In this document: positions 18,624-28,036 of the stretch, one piece after another
How positions within the stretch are numbered: the stretch's first letter is position 1
Layout: each line of letters starts with the position of its first letter
Notes under the pieces: model-generated
The model's database searches: none
The model's input: the letters and a program-made list of their open reading frames with translations, nothing else
Told to the model about the DNA's origin: nothing
Translations under genes and position numbers: made by a program
Assembly (NCBI GenBank): GCA_034111045.1
Contig: JAWUYA010000057.1
Coordinates: 61,778-125,777, forward strand
Origin: JALJPB01 sp034111045
Lineage (GTDB): Bacteria; Pseudomonadota; Gammaproteobacteria; Enterobacterales; Alteromonadaceae
DNA: 64,000 bases
Direction: 5' to 3'

Positions 18624-19505
18624 TTAGACGCTAATTGCTTGGAAAAATGCGTTGAGCAACGGTTGCTCTTTTTGTTGAGTTAAACAACAAATCCCTAAAT
18701 CAAAAGGTGCAATTTCACCAACCGAGGGTAAATACTGCACTCTATTTTTTACTGGGCTGTTATCAACAACTACCTTAGGTGAAATACCAACACCACAGCC
18801 TAGTGCAACCATACTTACCAAAGCTTCATGTCCTGAAACGGTGGCGTAAATATTAGGTTTACCCTGCTGTTTTTTTCGATACCACTGCTCAAAACGTTTT
18901 CTGGCTGAGCCATGCTCAGGCAAAATGATGGGGATTTTTGACCAATCAATTTCTTTTTCTTGTAACTGTTGCTGAACACTACAGGCCATAGTGGGTGCAA
19001 TAACAGCTAAAGGGACTTGAGCAAGGTGATGAAAATAAAAGCTACTAGATAAATTTTCAGGTTTTGCCGCGATTGAAAAATCAACGGATTGTTGCTGTAC
19101 CTGCTCCATAGCATCAGCTGCATCTCCGGTTGTTAGCATAATTTCTACCAAGGGTTGTTGTTGTCTGAATCTGTCAAGTAATGGAGGTAAATGACTATAG
19201 GCAGCGGTTACTGAACAATATATATGAAGTTTACCTTTGAGTTTAGCTTGTTTTTGATCAAGCGATAATTTCAATAATTGCCATTGCTCTAATTGCTGCT
19301 CTGCAAACATTTTTAGTTGTTCTCCTGCCGAACTTAGTAATACTGAACGATTATCTCGATGCAACAACCTTGTACCCAGTTCGTCTTCCATCCGCTGAAT
19401 AACACGGCTGAGGGTTGAAGGGCTAACATGATGGGCTTCAGCCGTTTTAGTAAAATGGAGACTTTGGCTTAAATGTTGAAACATTTTTAATGATTTAATA
19501 TCCAT
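18624..19505 (-). CDS. ilvY: LysR-type activator of ilvC
   Basis: LysR-family regulator that in E. coli activates ilvC when bound to acetolactate or acetohydroxybutyrate. The 293-residue protein has an N-terminal winged helix-turn-helix (MDIKSLKMFQHLSQSLHFTK, SPSTLSRVIQRME) and a periplasmic-binding-type effector domain. It is divergent from ilvC across 174 bases containing a TTGCA-type palindrome, the arrangement known for ilvY. Confidence 0.95.
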   Translation of the reverse strand: MDIKSLKMFQHLSQSLHFTKTAEAHHVSPSTLSRVIQRMEDELGTRLLHRDNRSVLLSSAGEQLKMFAEQQLEQWQLLKLSLDQKQAKLKGKLHIYCSVTAAYSHLPPLLDRFRQQQPLVEIMLTTGDAADAMEQVQQQSVDFSIAAKPENLSSSFYFHHLAQVPLAVIAPTMACSVQQQLQEKEIDWSKIPIILPEHGSARKRFEQWYRKKQQGKPNIYATVSGHEALVSMVALGCGVGISPKVVVDNSPVKNRVQYLPSVGEIAPFDLGICCLTQQKEQPLLNAFFQAISV

Positions 19506-19535
19506 AACAATCTACCAGACCTATTTTTAATGCCT

Positions 19536-19552
19536 GTTGCAAAATATGCAAC
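19536..19552 (+). promoter_or_regulatory. Probable IlvY operator
   Basis: The palindrome GTTGCA-AAATA-TGCAAC lies in the divergent ilvY-ilvC gap, 16 bases from the ilvY start codon. IlvY sites in E. coli contain TTGCAA half-sites in this gap. Partial half-sites follow (GTGCAAAT at about 19559, AAGCAAC at about 19577), suggesting a second operator nearer ilvC. Confidence 0.7.
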
Positions 19553-19679
19553 ACTGTCGTGCAAATATATCATTTCAAGCAACATGATAGATAGTTTATT
19601 ATTAGCACATAGTCAGAAATGCTGACCTTTTATACCTAACATTTATTGTTAACGCCTTGTCGTTAAACCGGAGAATTTC

Positions 19680-21164
19680 ATGAGTAACTATTTTAATACG
19701 CTAAGTTTACGCGAAAAGTTAGCACAATTAGGCAAATGCCGATTTATGCAACGTGAAGAGTTCAGCGATGGCTGTAACTTTATCAAAGATTGGAACATTG
19801 TTATTGTTGGTTGTGGTGCTCAAGGTTTAAACCAAGGTTTGAACATGCGTGACTCTGGCTTGAATATCTCTTACGCATTACGTGATGCAGCAATTAGTGA
19901 GAAACGTCAATCTTGGCAGTGGGCGTCTGAAAACGGTTTTATCGTTGGTACCTATAAAGAATTAATTCCTCAGGCTGATTTAGTATTAAACTTAACACCT
20001 GATAAACAGCATACTTCTGCTGTCACTGCAGTAATGCCATTTATGAAAAAAGGCGCTACGTTATCTTATTCTCACGGCTTCAATATTGTTGAAGAGGGTA
20101 TGAAAGTTCGCTCTGATATTACTGTGGTTATGGTTGCGCCTAAATGTCCTGGTACTGAAGTGCGTGAAGAATACAAGCGTGGTTTTGGCGTACCAACACT
20201 CATTGCTGTTCACCCTGAAAATGATCCTCAAGGCAATGGATTAGCAATAGCTAAAGCTTATGCCTCTGCAACAGGTGGTGACAGAGCTGGGGTATTACAG
20301 TCATCGTTCATTGCTGAAGTAAAGTCTGATCTAATGGGCGAGCAAACTATTTTATGTGGCATGTTACAAACTGCCGCTGTTCTTGGCCATGAACAATTAA
20401 TTGCTCAAGGTATGAACGCAGCCTACGCACGTAAGTTATTACAATACGGTTTAGCGACTACCACTGAAGGTTTAAAGCATGGCGGTATCACTAACATGAT
20501 GGACCGTTTATCAAACCCGGCGAAAATCAAAGCATTTGATATGTCTGAAGCGTTAAAAGTTATTTTACGTCCATTATTTGAAAAGCACATGGATGATATT
20601 ATAGAGGGTCGCTTCTCTGAAACTATGATGGCTGACTGGGCAAATGATGATATCAACTTATTAACATGGCGTGCAGAAACAGCTAAAACAAGTTTTGAAT
20701 TAGCCGGAGATTGTGACGTGGAAATAACGGAACAAGAATACTACGATAAAGGTCTTTTTGTGGTTGCTATGATAAAAGCAGGTGTTGAGCTTGCTTTTGA
20801 AGCTATGGTTGCAGCAGGTATCATTGAAGAGTCAGCTTATTATGAGTCCCTTCATGAAACACCTTTAATTGCTAACTGTATTGCTCGTAACAAATTATAT
20901 GAAATGAACGTAGTCATTTCTGATACAGCTGAGTATGGTAACTACTTATTTACTCACGCCGCTGTACCTTTACTGAAAGAATTTAGTACTCAGCTAACTT
21001 TAGAAGAGCTAGGCGAGGGCATCAAGTCTCCTTCAAACGGTGTGGATAATGTACGATTAATTGAAGTTAATGACGCGATTCGTAACCATGGTGTAGAAGT
21101 TATTGGTAAAGAGTTACGTGGTTACATGACTGACATGAAAAAAATTGTTGAAACTGGCAAGTAA
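19680..21164 (+). CDS. ilvC: Ketol-acid reductoisomerase (class II, long form)
   Basis: NADPH- and Mg-dependent isomeroreductase acting on acetolactate and acetohydroxybutyrate in valine, leucine and isoleucine synthesis. The 494-residue protein is the long class II form, with the Rossmann motif VGCGAQGLNQGLN (about 44-56), the YSHGFN region and a duplicated knotted C-terminal domain with the metal-site segments SDLMGEQTILCG. The start has GGAG 6 bases upstream. Probably controlled by the adjacent divergent IlvY. Confidence 0.97.
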   Translation: MSNYFNTLSLREKLAQLGKCRFMQREEFSDGCNFIKDWNIVIVGCGAQGLNQGLNMRDSGLNISYALRDAAISEKRQSWQWASENGFIVGTYKELIPQADLVLNLTPDKQHTSAVTAVMPFMKKGATLSYSHGFNIVEEGMKVRSDITVVMVAPKCPGTEVREEYKRGFGVPTLIAVHPENDPQGNGLAIAKAYASATGGDRAGVLQSSFIAEVKSDLMGEQTILCGMLQTAAVLGHEQLIAQGMNAAYARKLLQYGLATTTEGLKHGGITNMMDRLSNPAKIKAFDMSEALKVILRPLFEKHMDDIIEGRFSETMMADWANDDINLLTWRAETAKTSFELAGDCDVEITEQEYYDKGLFVVAMIKAGVELAFEAMVAAGIIEESAYYESLHETPLIANCIARNKLYEMNVVISDTAEYGNYLFTHAAVPLLKEFSTQLTLEELGEGIKSPSNGVDNVRLIEVNDAIRNHGVEVIGKELRGYMTDMKKIVETGK

Positions 21165-21184
21165 GCGCTAGCAATTGTCGCCTT

Positions 21185-21218
21185 AAAGCTATCAAGTTAG
21201 TACTTGATAGCTTTTTTT
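21185..21218 (+). terminator. Terminator of ilvC
   Basis: AAAGCTATCAAGT / ACTTGATAGCTTT (13 bp, 4-base loop) followed by a run of T, 20 bases after the ilvC stop codon. Confidence 0.93.
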
Positions 21219-21451
21219 ACGCCGTCTATTACATGGCTATTGAAGGTAGTGAATGGCAGAGTATTGGTATTAACCAATTTCTATGAATCAATGGACTCGG
21301 AAAGTCGAGTGATACACCAGCAGTTACCACAATAAAAAATAGCTGACATTTAATTTAAAGGGAAATTTATGTCTAAATTTAACATGCATTACTCATTGAA
21401 ATAGTCTCTCACCAAGGCTAAAATATTTTCTTTAACAAACGCTCCTATTTC

Positions 21452-21856
21452 ATGAAACTCAATAAAACCACCAAAAAAATTGATGACAATATCGCTAAAG
21501 CTCTGACAATCGTCTGTGAAGATGCCAAGACCCACATTGATGGTTTTATTTGGTTAACCCATAGAGCTAACTACACCAACTTCCCCGCTAGCCTAATTGT
21601 CACCTGTGTTTTTGAAATTGATGCTCAAGTAAATACCTTCAGAGATAATCAACAGCATGGGCAATTCATTAATAGCATTCAAAAACAATTATTAAAAGTG
21701 GGTATTGTGGTCAATAATATTCGTCAGCATGTCCATTTTGATAGCGAAGAGTCGTGCTTAAGAGAGCATCAAGGAAAATGGGAAAACAGGCTCAAGCTTT
21801 TAGTCATCAAACAAAAGCCGAATGCGAGCAGTAACAAGTTTCCTTCAAGGAGATAG
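21452..21856 (+). CDS. Conserved hypothetical protein
   Basis: A 134-residue soluble protein between ilvC and the convergent proBA. It starts MKLNKTTKKIDDNIAKALTIV and contains IDGFIWLTHRANYTNFPASL and a central IQKQLLKVGI segment; it has no signal peptide or membrane span. It resembles a protein family found in related marine gammaproteobacteria that is sometimes labelled Fis-like, but I see no Fis helix-turn-helix and do not assign a function. Confidence 0.7.
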   Translation: MKLNKTTKKIDDNIAKALTIVCEDAKTHIDGFIWLTHRANYTNFPASLIVTCVFEIDAQVNTFRDNQQHGQFINSIQKQLLKVGIVVNNIRQHVHFDSEESCLREHQGKWENRLKLLVIKQKPNASSNKFPSRR

Positions 21857-21908
21857 ATAATTAAAGCTCCTCGATTAAAACGTCGGGAATGGTGAATTAA
21901 TCGTTAAC

Positions 21909-23174
21909 TCATTGTCGAACTTGACCATCCCCCAGCACAATAAATTTTTCAGTCGTCAGTGCTGATAATCCCATAGGGCCATATGCGTGAAGTTTACTGG
22001 TTGATATGCCAATCTCTGAACCTAAGCCTAATTGCCCCCCATCAGAAAAGCGTGATGAGGCATTCACCATAACAACTGATGAGTTAATTTGACGAATAAA
22101 ATTTTGCGTACGACTAGTATCTTGGCTAACAATAACTTCGGTATGATCGGAAGTATATTGATTAATATGATCCACGGCATCTTGATAGCTATCAACAATT
22201 TTAACCGCAATTTCTTGGGCAAGATATTCTGCATGATAATCCTCATCTGTTGCCAATTGAGCTTGCTCGAAATAGCTCAAACTACGCTGACATGCATGTA
22301 CGCTAACATTAAAAGCTGATAATGCTTTTGCCGCTAAGGGCATGAAATTATTCGTAATGTCTTGATGCACTAATAAAGTCTCAAAGGCATTACACGCACT
22401 AGGTTTCTGGGTTTTACCGTTCACTAAAATTGCTACAGCTTTTTGAAGATCAGCAAATTTATCAATGTATAAATGACAAACACCTTTAAAATGTTGAATG
22501 ACTGGAATTTGACTATGTTCAGTAACATAACGAATAAGACCTTCTCCACCTCGTGGTATCACTAAATCAATGGCCTCACGTTGGTTTAACAATTGTTCTA
22601 TAACGTTGCGACTTGTATCTGGTATTACCGCAACGATATTTTCATTTATACCTTGTTCCTTTAATACCTTATGTACACAGGTGGCTAATGCTAAATTACT
22701 ATGAATAGCCTCAGAACCCCCTCGTAAAATAACCGCATTACCTGATTTAATACAAAGTGCTGCGGCTTCTGCAGTGACATTAGGTCGGGCCTCGTAAATC
22801 ATTGCAATTACCCCCAATGGGATACGCATTTTTCCTACTTGTATACCATTGGGACGTAACATTAGGTTACTAATGTCACCGACGGGATCTGTCAATGTGG
22901 CTATTTCTCTGATCGCATCACTGATATCACTAATACGCTGCTCTGTTAGTAGCAGTCTATCTAACATGGCATCAGACAAGCCTTTAGCACTCCCTGCGGC
23001 GATATCTTTTTCATTCTCCAGCAGAATTTGTTCACTATTACTTTCAATGAATGCCGCTATCGCTGTTAATAGTGTGTTTTTTTGCTCTGTGGTTAATTGG
23101 GCAGCTACTCGACTGGCCACTTTTACTTGCTGCGCCATCTTAGCCATATTAAATTTATTTGTTGGTTGCATCAT
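21909..23174 (-). CDS. proA: Gamma-glutamyl phosphate reductase
   Basis: NADPH-dependent second step of proline synthesis, giving glutamate-5-semialdehyde. The 421-residue aldehyde-dehydrogenase-like protein has the catalytic Cys in QKPSACNAFETLL, the IPRGGEGLIRYV segment and the ASSRFSDGGQLGLGSEIG motif. It follows proB by 3 bases, so the two form an operon and the enzymes are known to act as a complex. Confidence 0.97.
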   Translation of the reverse strand: MMQPTNKFNMAKMAQQVKVASRVAAQLTTEQKNTLLTAIAAFIESNSEQILLENEKDIAAGSAKGLSDAMLDRLLLTEQRISDISDAIREIATLTDPVGDISNLMLRPNGIQVGKMRIPLGVIAMIYEARPNVTAEAAALCIKSGNAVILRGGSEAIHSNLALATCVHKVLKEQGINENIVAVIPDTSRNVIEQLLNQREAIDLVIPRGGEGLIRYVTEHSQIPVIQHFKGVCHLYIDKFADLQKAVAILVNGKTQKPSACNAFETLLVHQDITNNFMPLAAKALSAFNVSVHACQRSLSYFEQAQLATDEDYHAEYLAQEIAVKIVDSYQDAVDHINQYTSDHTEVIVSQDTSRTQNFIRQINSSVVMVNASSRFSDGGQLGLGSEIGISTSKLHAYGPMGLSALTTEKFIVLGDGQVRQ

Positions 23175-23177
23175 GCC

Positions 23178-24296
23178 CTACTTATTTTTATCATTGCCGT
23201 TGAGAATGACCATGTCGTCACGGTGAATAACCACTTTACTTGGGCAAAAGCCTAAAGCACTGGCTATATCATCACTTTTTAAGCCTTTAATGTTATACAA
23301 ATCTCGCTCACTATACTGACTAATACCTTTTGCAATAGCTAAACCTGTTGCACCATCAATAAGGTCTATGGATGCGCCCGTTGAGAAGTGACCTGAAATA
23401 CTTTTAATACCTGAAGGTAATAACGAAGCACCTTGCCTGGTTACCGCATTAACCGCACCTTGATCTAAAACTACTTGCCCACAACTTTTAAGGGTATGTT
23501 TTAGCCAATGTTTTTTAGCCTTCGTTGCCGCCTCGCTAGCAACAAAATGTGTGCCTGGGTTCTGCCCCTTTAATAACAAATCGAACACTTCACTACGGTG
23601 ACCATTAATTATATAGGTATCTATGCCATTTTCTATTGCTTTTTCAGCTGCTTGTATTTTAGTTTTCATTCCTCCTGTGGCAATAATATTGGTTGTACAA
23701 CCAGCCATAGCGTAGATGTCTTCAGTAATATCTGCAACTTCAGGCAATAAAGTTGCGTCAGGGTTGTCTCTAGGGTCTTTATCAAAGAGTCCATCAATAT
23801 CACTGAGGATAATCAAGCAATCCGCCTCACAAACCAAAGCGACTAAAGCAGCAAGGTTATCATTATCTCCGACCTTTAGTTCATCAGTGGCAACAGTATC
23901 GTTTTCATTAACGATAGGTAGAATATTATTTTCTAGCAAAATTCGTAATGTATTTTTGATATTGATATATCGTTGACGATCTCTTAAATCGCCATGGGTA
24001 ATTAATAATTGGCTACAAGGCAGATCAAAAAGTTGCTGCCAGTTAGCCATCATTTTCATTTGTCCAACACTTGCCATCGCTTGTTTAGTAACAATGGAGG
24101 GATTAGGTGAGCCGTGATGAATCAATTGACGACCAGCAGCAACACTACCAGAAGAGACTAAAACAACCTCTTTACCCGCTTGATGACAGTCAGTAATAAA
24201 TCGAGCAATGGCTAGTAAATATTTATCACTGCAGCCTTTACCCTCGGGGGCGACTAAGGCACTACCAACTTTGATCACTACACGATTAAAATTCAT
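23178..24296 (-). CDS. proB: Glutamate 5-kinase
   Basis: Phosphorylates glutamate, the feedback-inhibited first step of proline synthesis. The 372-residue protein has the amino-acid-kinase domain (VVIKVGSALV, VLVSSGSVAAG, NENDTVATDELKVGDND) and a C-terminal PUA domain from about residue 280. I chose the ATG at 24296 because GGAGG lies 6-7 bases upstream; the in-frame TTG at 24308 would place the ribosome binding site inside the gene. Operon with proA. Confidence 0.96.
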   Translation of the reverse strand: MNFNRVVIKVGSALVAPEGKGCSDKYLLAIARFITDCHQAGKEVVLVSSGSVAAGRQLIHHGSPNPSIVTKQAMASVGQMKMMANWQQLFDLPCSQLLITHGDLRDRQRYINIKNTLRILLENNILPIVNENDTVATDELKVGDNDNLAALVALVCEADCLIILSDIDGLFDKDPRDNPDATLLPEVADITEDIYAMAGCTTNIIATGGMKTKIQAAEKAIENGIDTYIINGHRSEVFDLLLKGQNPGTHFVASEAATKAKKHWLKHTLKSCGQVVLDQGAVNAVTRQGASLLPSGIKSISGHFSTGASIDLIDGATGLAIAKGISQYSERDLYNIKGLKSDDIASALGFCPSKVVIHRDDMVILNGNDKNK

Positions 24297-24308
24297 TTCT
24301 CCCTCCAA

Positions 24309-24762
24309 ACCCTAAAGCCCTATATATTTTGAATACCACCTAACAATGGCTTGAAATAAGGGGCGGTTGCAACCAATATATACAGATTGCATAGACTAGA
24401 ATGTTATTTTTAATGCTTTTATTAGATATTGCCGCACAACTGTCTATTTATAATAGTAAAACACGGAAAGAACCTGATAATAAATGACTGATACTTGCTA
24501 TTGTTGACTTTTCATCCAAAAAGTAAACCCAGTCAAATCTCCTAATATAATAACGTCACCTGCGACTTTTTAAATTATCATTAAAAATGTATGAGTAAAA
24601 TCACTCTTTTAGCGAATAAACACTGATTTATTGTTATTTTCATCGTTTTATTGGTGTAAATCATTGAATTTTTTTGCTCGATTAAAATTAATTACTGAAA
24701 TACAAAGTAAATAGTTTACTATTAACAGTTGAACCAGTTTGATTTATATTTTTGAGCAAGAA
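24309..24762. other. Divergent proB-acyltransferase intergenic region
   Basis: About 450 very AT-rich bases with no gene that I can support. It must carry both divergent promoters; no clear operator or hairpin is visible. Confidence 0.5.
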
Positions 24763-25680
24763 ATGTTGAGCTTTTTACCCGCCACGATTATCGGACAATT
24801 ATCTTTTGTACTTTATGTAGTCAATACTATTATTTGGCTCATTCCAATTGTGATATTTTCATTACTTAAAGCACTCATTCCATTTCGTCTATGGCGTAAG
24901 GTTTTCAGTGTCCTTTTAGATCAGATGGCCAGCAATTGGGTAGCAATTAATACTCAACTACAAAAAGCATTCACTCAAACTGAAATTAAGGTCACTGGTT
25001 TAGATAATTTAAGTATTAAAGAGTGGTACTTAGTGATCAGTAATCACCAAACTTGGGTAGATATTCTTGTTTTACAACGTGTGCTGCATAACCAAATACC
25101 TTTCTTAAAATTTTTCCTGAAAAAAGAACTCATCTATGTCCCTTTACTTGGAGTGGCTTGGTGGGCATTAGACTTTCCATTTATGAAACGTTATAGCCAA
25201 GCTTTTTTGAGGAAAAAACCGCATTTAAAAGGAAAAGATTTAATAACGACTCGTAAAGCGTGTGCAAAATTTAAATATAAACCAGTTAGTGTGATGAATT
25301 TTATCGAAGGCACACGTTTTACTCGCGACAAACATTTACAGCAGCAATCGCCTTATTCACAATTATTAAAACCTAAAGCCGGTGGTATTGCTTTTGTGCT
25401 TGATGCTATGGGTGAACATTTAAATAAAATAGTCAATGTCACCATTTATTATCCTGAGGGTATTCCTAATTTTAACGACTTTATTTCGGGAAAAGTTAAA
25501 CGTATAGAAGTTGTGATTGAAACTATGCCTATTGAAAAAAAGCTCAAAGGCGATTACTTTAATGACAGAGCGACAAAAATTCACTTTCAAAAATGGGTTA
25601 ATCAACTCTGGCAAAATAAAGAAATAAAGCTCGTTGAGCTTAAAAAAAATAATCGGTCAATAAACCAAAAGTGTGAATAG
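24763..25680 (+). CDS. YihG-type lysophospholipid acyltransferase
   Basis: Membrane acyltransferase of the PlsC superfamily, probably adding an acyl chain to a lysophosphatidic acid or related lysophospholipid. It has an N-terminal membrane span, the HX4D motif NHQTWVDI, the substrate motif FIEGTRFT and the VPLLGVAWWALDFPFMKRYS block that matches E. coli YihG closely. I chose the ATG at 24763 (MLSFLPATII); an upstream in-frame TTG at 24739 is possible. In E. coli this family sets unsaturated acyl content. Confidence 0.9.
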   Translation: MLSFLPATIIGQLSFVLYVVNTIIWLIPIVIFSLLKALIPFRLWRKVFSVLLDQMASNWVAINTQLQKAFTQTEIKVTGLDNLSIKEWYLVISNHQTWVDILVLQRVLHNQIPFLKFFLKKELIYVPLLGVAWWALDFPFMKRYSQAFLRKKPHLKGKDLITTRKACAKFKYKPVSVMNFIEGTRFTRDKHLQQQSPYSQLLKPKAGGIAFVLDAMGEHLNKIVNVTIYYPEGIPNFNDFISGKVKRIEVVIETMPIEKKLKGDYFNDRATKIHFQKWVNQLWQNKEIKLVELKKNNRSINQKCE

Positions 25681-25718
25681 CACTTTCTGCCAACCACCAA
25701 TCCGCCGGATTATAAGTG

Positions 25719-27071
25719 ATGATAAATAAAGTGATAGAAAATTCAATAGTAAAACAAAGTGCTGTACTTTATCGCTCGCCAAGCAGTCAATACCCTAAAG
25801 CGATTTCATCAAATGGTATGTATATAAAAGACACCTCAGGTAAAAATTATTTAGACATGAGCGGTGGAGCCGCGGTCTCTGTTATTGGCCATAGTAATCC
25901 ACATGTTATTGAGCGCATGAAAGACCAACTTTCTCAATTATCATTCGCCCACACCTCATTTTTCACCAATGAACCACAAGAAGAATTAGCACAGCGGTTA
26001 GCTCAACGTTTTACTGAGAAAGGCGCTAGAGCTTATTTTAGTTCTGGAGGCTCAGAAGCAAATGAAACAGCGATAAAACTCGCATGGCAATATTGGAGCA
26101 TAAAAGGAAAATCAAGTAAGAAAATAATTATCAGCCGACAGCATAGTTATCATGGTAATACTTTTGGTACCTTGTCTATTAGTGGTAATGATGGACGCCG
26201 CCTAAAGTCAGCCGCGCCATTAATTGATTGGCCAAGAATTGCGCCATGTTATGCTTATCGATATCAACAAAGTGATCAAACTGAAGAAGAATATGGCCGC
26301 CAGGCCGCCAATGAATTAGAAGTCGCTATTTTGACCCAAGGTGAAGAAAATGTAGCGGCTTTTATATGTGAGCCTGTTGTTGGCTCTTCATTGGGCGTAG
26401 TTCCAGCAGTACCGGGCTACCTCAAACGTATTCGCCAACTTTGTGATCAGTATAATATTTTATTTATTGCTGATGAAATTATGTGTGGCAGTGGCCGAAC
26501 AGGCACTTATTTTGCTCATGAACAAGATGGTGTTATTCCTGATATCACTACGTTAGCCAAAGGCATTGCCGGCGGCTATCAACCGTTGGCGGCAACATTA
26601 ATTAGAGCGCATATGGTGGAAGCTTTTGATACTGGTGGTTTTGCTCATGGCCATACTTATATTGGTCATCCTATAGCTTGTGTGGCCGGCTGCGCTGTTC
26701 AAGATGTACTTGATCATGATAACTTACTTAGCGCATGTAAAACTAAAGGGCTTGAATTTTCCCAATTATTGTTAGATAGTTTAAAAGAGCATTCTCAGGT
26801 CGGTGATATTCATGGCCGAGGTTTATTTCAAGGTATTGAACTTGTTTCAAATAGAGCCACTAAAGCAGGTTTTTCGCTAGACTGTGACTTGGCAAGTAAA
26901 TTAAAAAATGCCAGCATGGCGTATGGTCTTATTTGTTACCCTGGAAATTCACTCATTAATGGTGAGTATATTCCCCACATACTCTTAGCTCCACCCCTTA
27001 TTTTAAATCACAATCATATGGAAGAGTGTGCTGATAAACTCCACAAAATCTTAGGAGCGGTATTTTCATGA
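25719..27071 (+). CDS. Class III PLP-dependent aminotransferase
   Basis: A 450-residue omega/ornithine-type aminotransferase. Visible motifs are FSSGGSEANETAIKLA, HSYHGNTFGTLS, the Asp of FIADEIMCGSGRTG that binds the PLP pyridine nitrogen, and the Schiff-base Lys in TLAKGIAGGYQPL (about residue 281). The first open codon is GTG at 25716, directly followed by ATG at 25719. It overlaps the next gene by 4 bases (ATGA), so the two products probably act on one pathway. The substrate is unknown; an amino or keto acid that feeds the BKACE enzyme is inferred. Confidence 0.9.
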   Translation: MINKVIENSIVKQSAVLYRSPSSQYPKAISSNGMYIKDTSGKNYLDMSGGAAVSVIGHSNPHVIERMKDQLSQLSFAHTSFFTNEPQEELAQRLAQRFTEKGARAYFSSGGSEANETAIKLAWQYWSIKGKSSKKIIISRQHSYHGNTFGTLSISGNDGRRLKSAAPLIDWPRIAPCYAYRYQQSDQTEEEYGRQAANELEVAILTQGEENVAAFICEPVVGSSLGVVPAVPGYLKRIRQLCDQYNILFIADEIMCGSGRTGTYFAHEQDGVIPDITTLAKGIAGGYQPLAATLIRAHMVEAFDTGGFAHGHTYIGHPIACVAGCAVQDVLDHDNLLSACKTKGLEFSQLLLDSLKEHSQVGDIHGRGLFQGIELVSNRATKAGFSLDCDLASKLKNASMAYGLICYPGNSLINGEYIPHILLAPPLILNHNHMEECADKLHKILGAVFS

Positions 27072-27940
27072 ACAATAACAGTGCTCAAAATGTAAATGGT
27101 GGTCCTTTAGCAACATCACCCTTTATTGTGATGAGTGCACCAAACGGTGCCAGATTAACGCATAAAGATCATCTAAATTTACCAATCACGCCAACAGAAT
27201 TAGCCGATTGTGCAGAGTCGCTTTTAAAGGTCGGGGTTTCTATTTTACATTTACATGTCAGAGATGATAACGATAAACACTCTCTTGATATTGATAAATA
27301 TAAATCGGCTATGAAAGCGATAACCGATCGTGTGGGTAATCAATTAATTTTACAAATAACGACTGAAGCCGTAGGTATTTATCAACGTCATCAACAGATG
27401 GCTTTGGTACGTGCATTAATGCCAGAAGCGGTATCTTTAGCGCTAAAAGAGTTATGCCCAGATGAAAATAGCCTAGCTGAAGCGAGTGCTTTTTTTAAAG
27501 AAATATACCAAGCCGGTGTTTGGTCTCAATACATACTGTATTCACCGGAAGAGGTATTGAGATTTGACCTCTTACGCAAGCAAGGTTTTTTTGGTGAAGA
27601 GAAACCGTTTGCCTTGTTTGTATTAGGTCGTTATAGCGATACATTAACAGGAGATCCTAAAGAGCTTGACGCCTTTCTAGAATGCTTTGAGTTAGGAGCT
27701 TTTCCTTGGGCTGTTTGTTGTTTTGGTGCCACAGAAAGCCAAGCAACTCAACGAGCTCATGCCCTTGGAGGGCATGTAAGAATAGGATTTGAGAATAATC
27801 GTCAACTTCCAGATGGTAGTACTGCACAAGACAATGCTGAATTGATCAAAGAAACATTATCGACTAATACGGTTGACCCTATTTTACGTCCTTTAGCTAC
27901 AGCGAACTGGATAAGACGACATTTAATCACCAAGAGATAA
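27068..27940 (+). CDS. BKACE (DUF849) beta-keto acid cleavage enzyme
   Basis: Member of the family typified by 3-keto-5-aminohexanoate cleavage enzyme (Kce), which uses acetyl-CoA to split a beta-keto acid into acetoacetate and a new acyl-CoA. The 290-residue TIM-barrel protein keeps the zinc ligands His61 and His63 in HLHVRD and the Glu in VRIGFENN (about 242). Start ATG has AGGAG about 9 bases upstream, inside the aminotransferase gene. It lacks the other lysine-fermentation genes next to it, so the substrate is probably not the Kce one. Confidence 0.88.
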   Translation: MNNNSAQNVNGGPLATSPFIVMSAPNGARLTHKDHLNLPITPTELADCAESLLKVGVSILHLHVRDDNDKHSLDIDKYKSAMKAITDRVGNQLILQITTEAVGIYQRHQQMALVRALMPEAVSLALKELCPDENSLAEASAFFKEIYQAGVWSQYILYSPEEVLRFDLLRKQGFFGEEKPFALFVLGRYSDTLTGDPKELDAFLECFELGAFPWAVCCFGATESQATQRAHALGGHVRIGFENNRQLPDGSTAQDNAELIKETLSTNTVDPILRPLATANWIRRHLITKR

Positions 27941-28036
27941 AATGCTCATCAAATGATTAATTGTCGGCATTTCAACGCTAAACAGTGAAAATAATCACTA
28001 TACAAATAGACAAACTCTTCTGGAAATTAATATACG

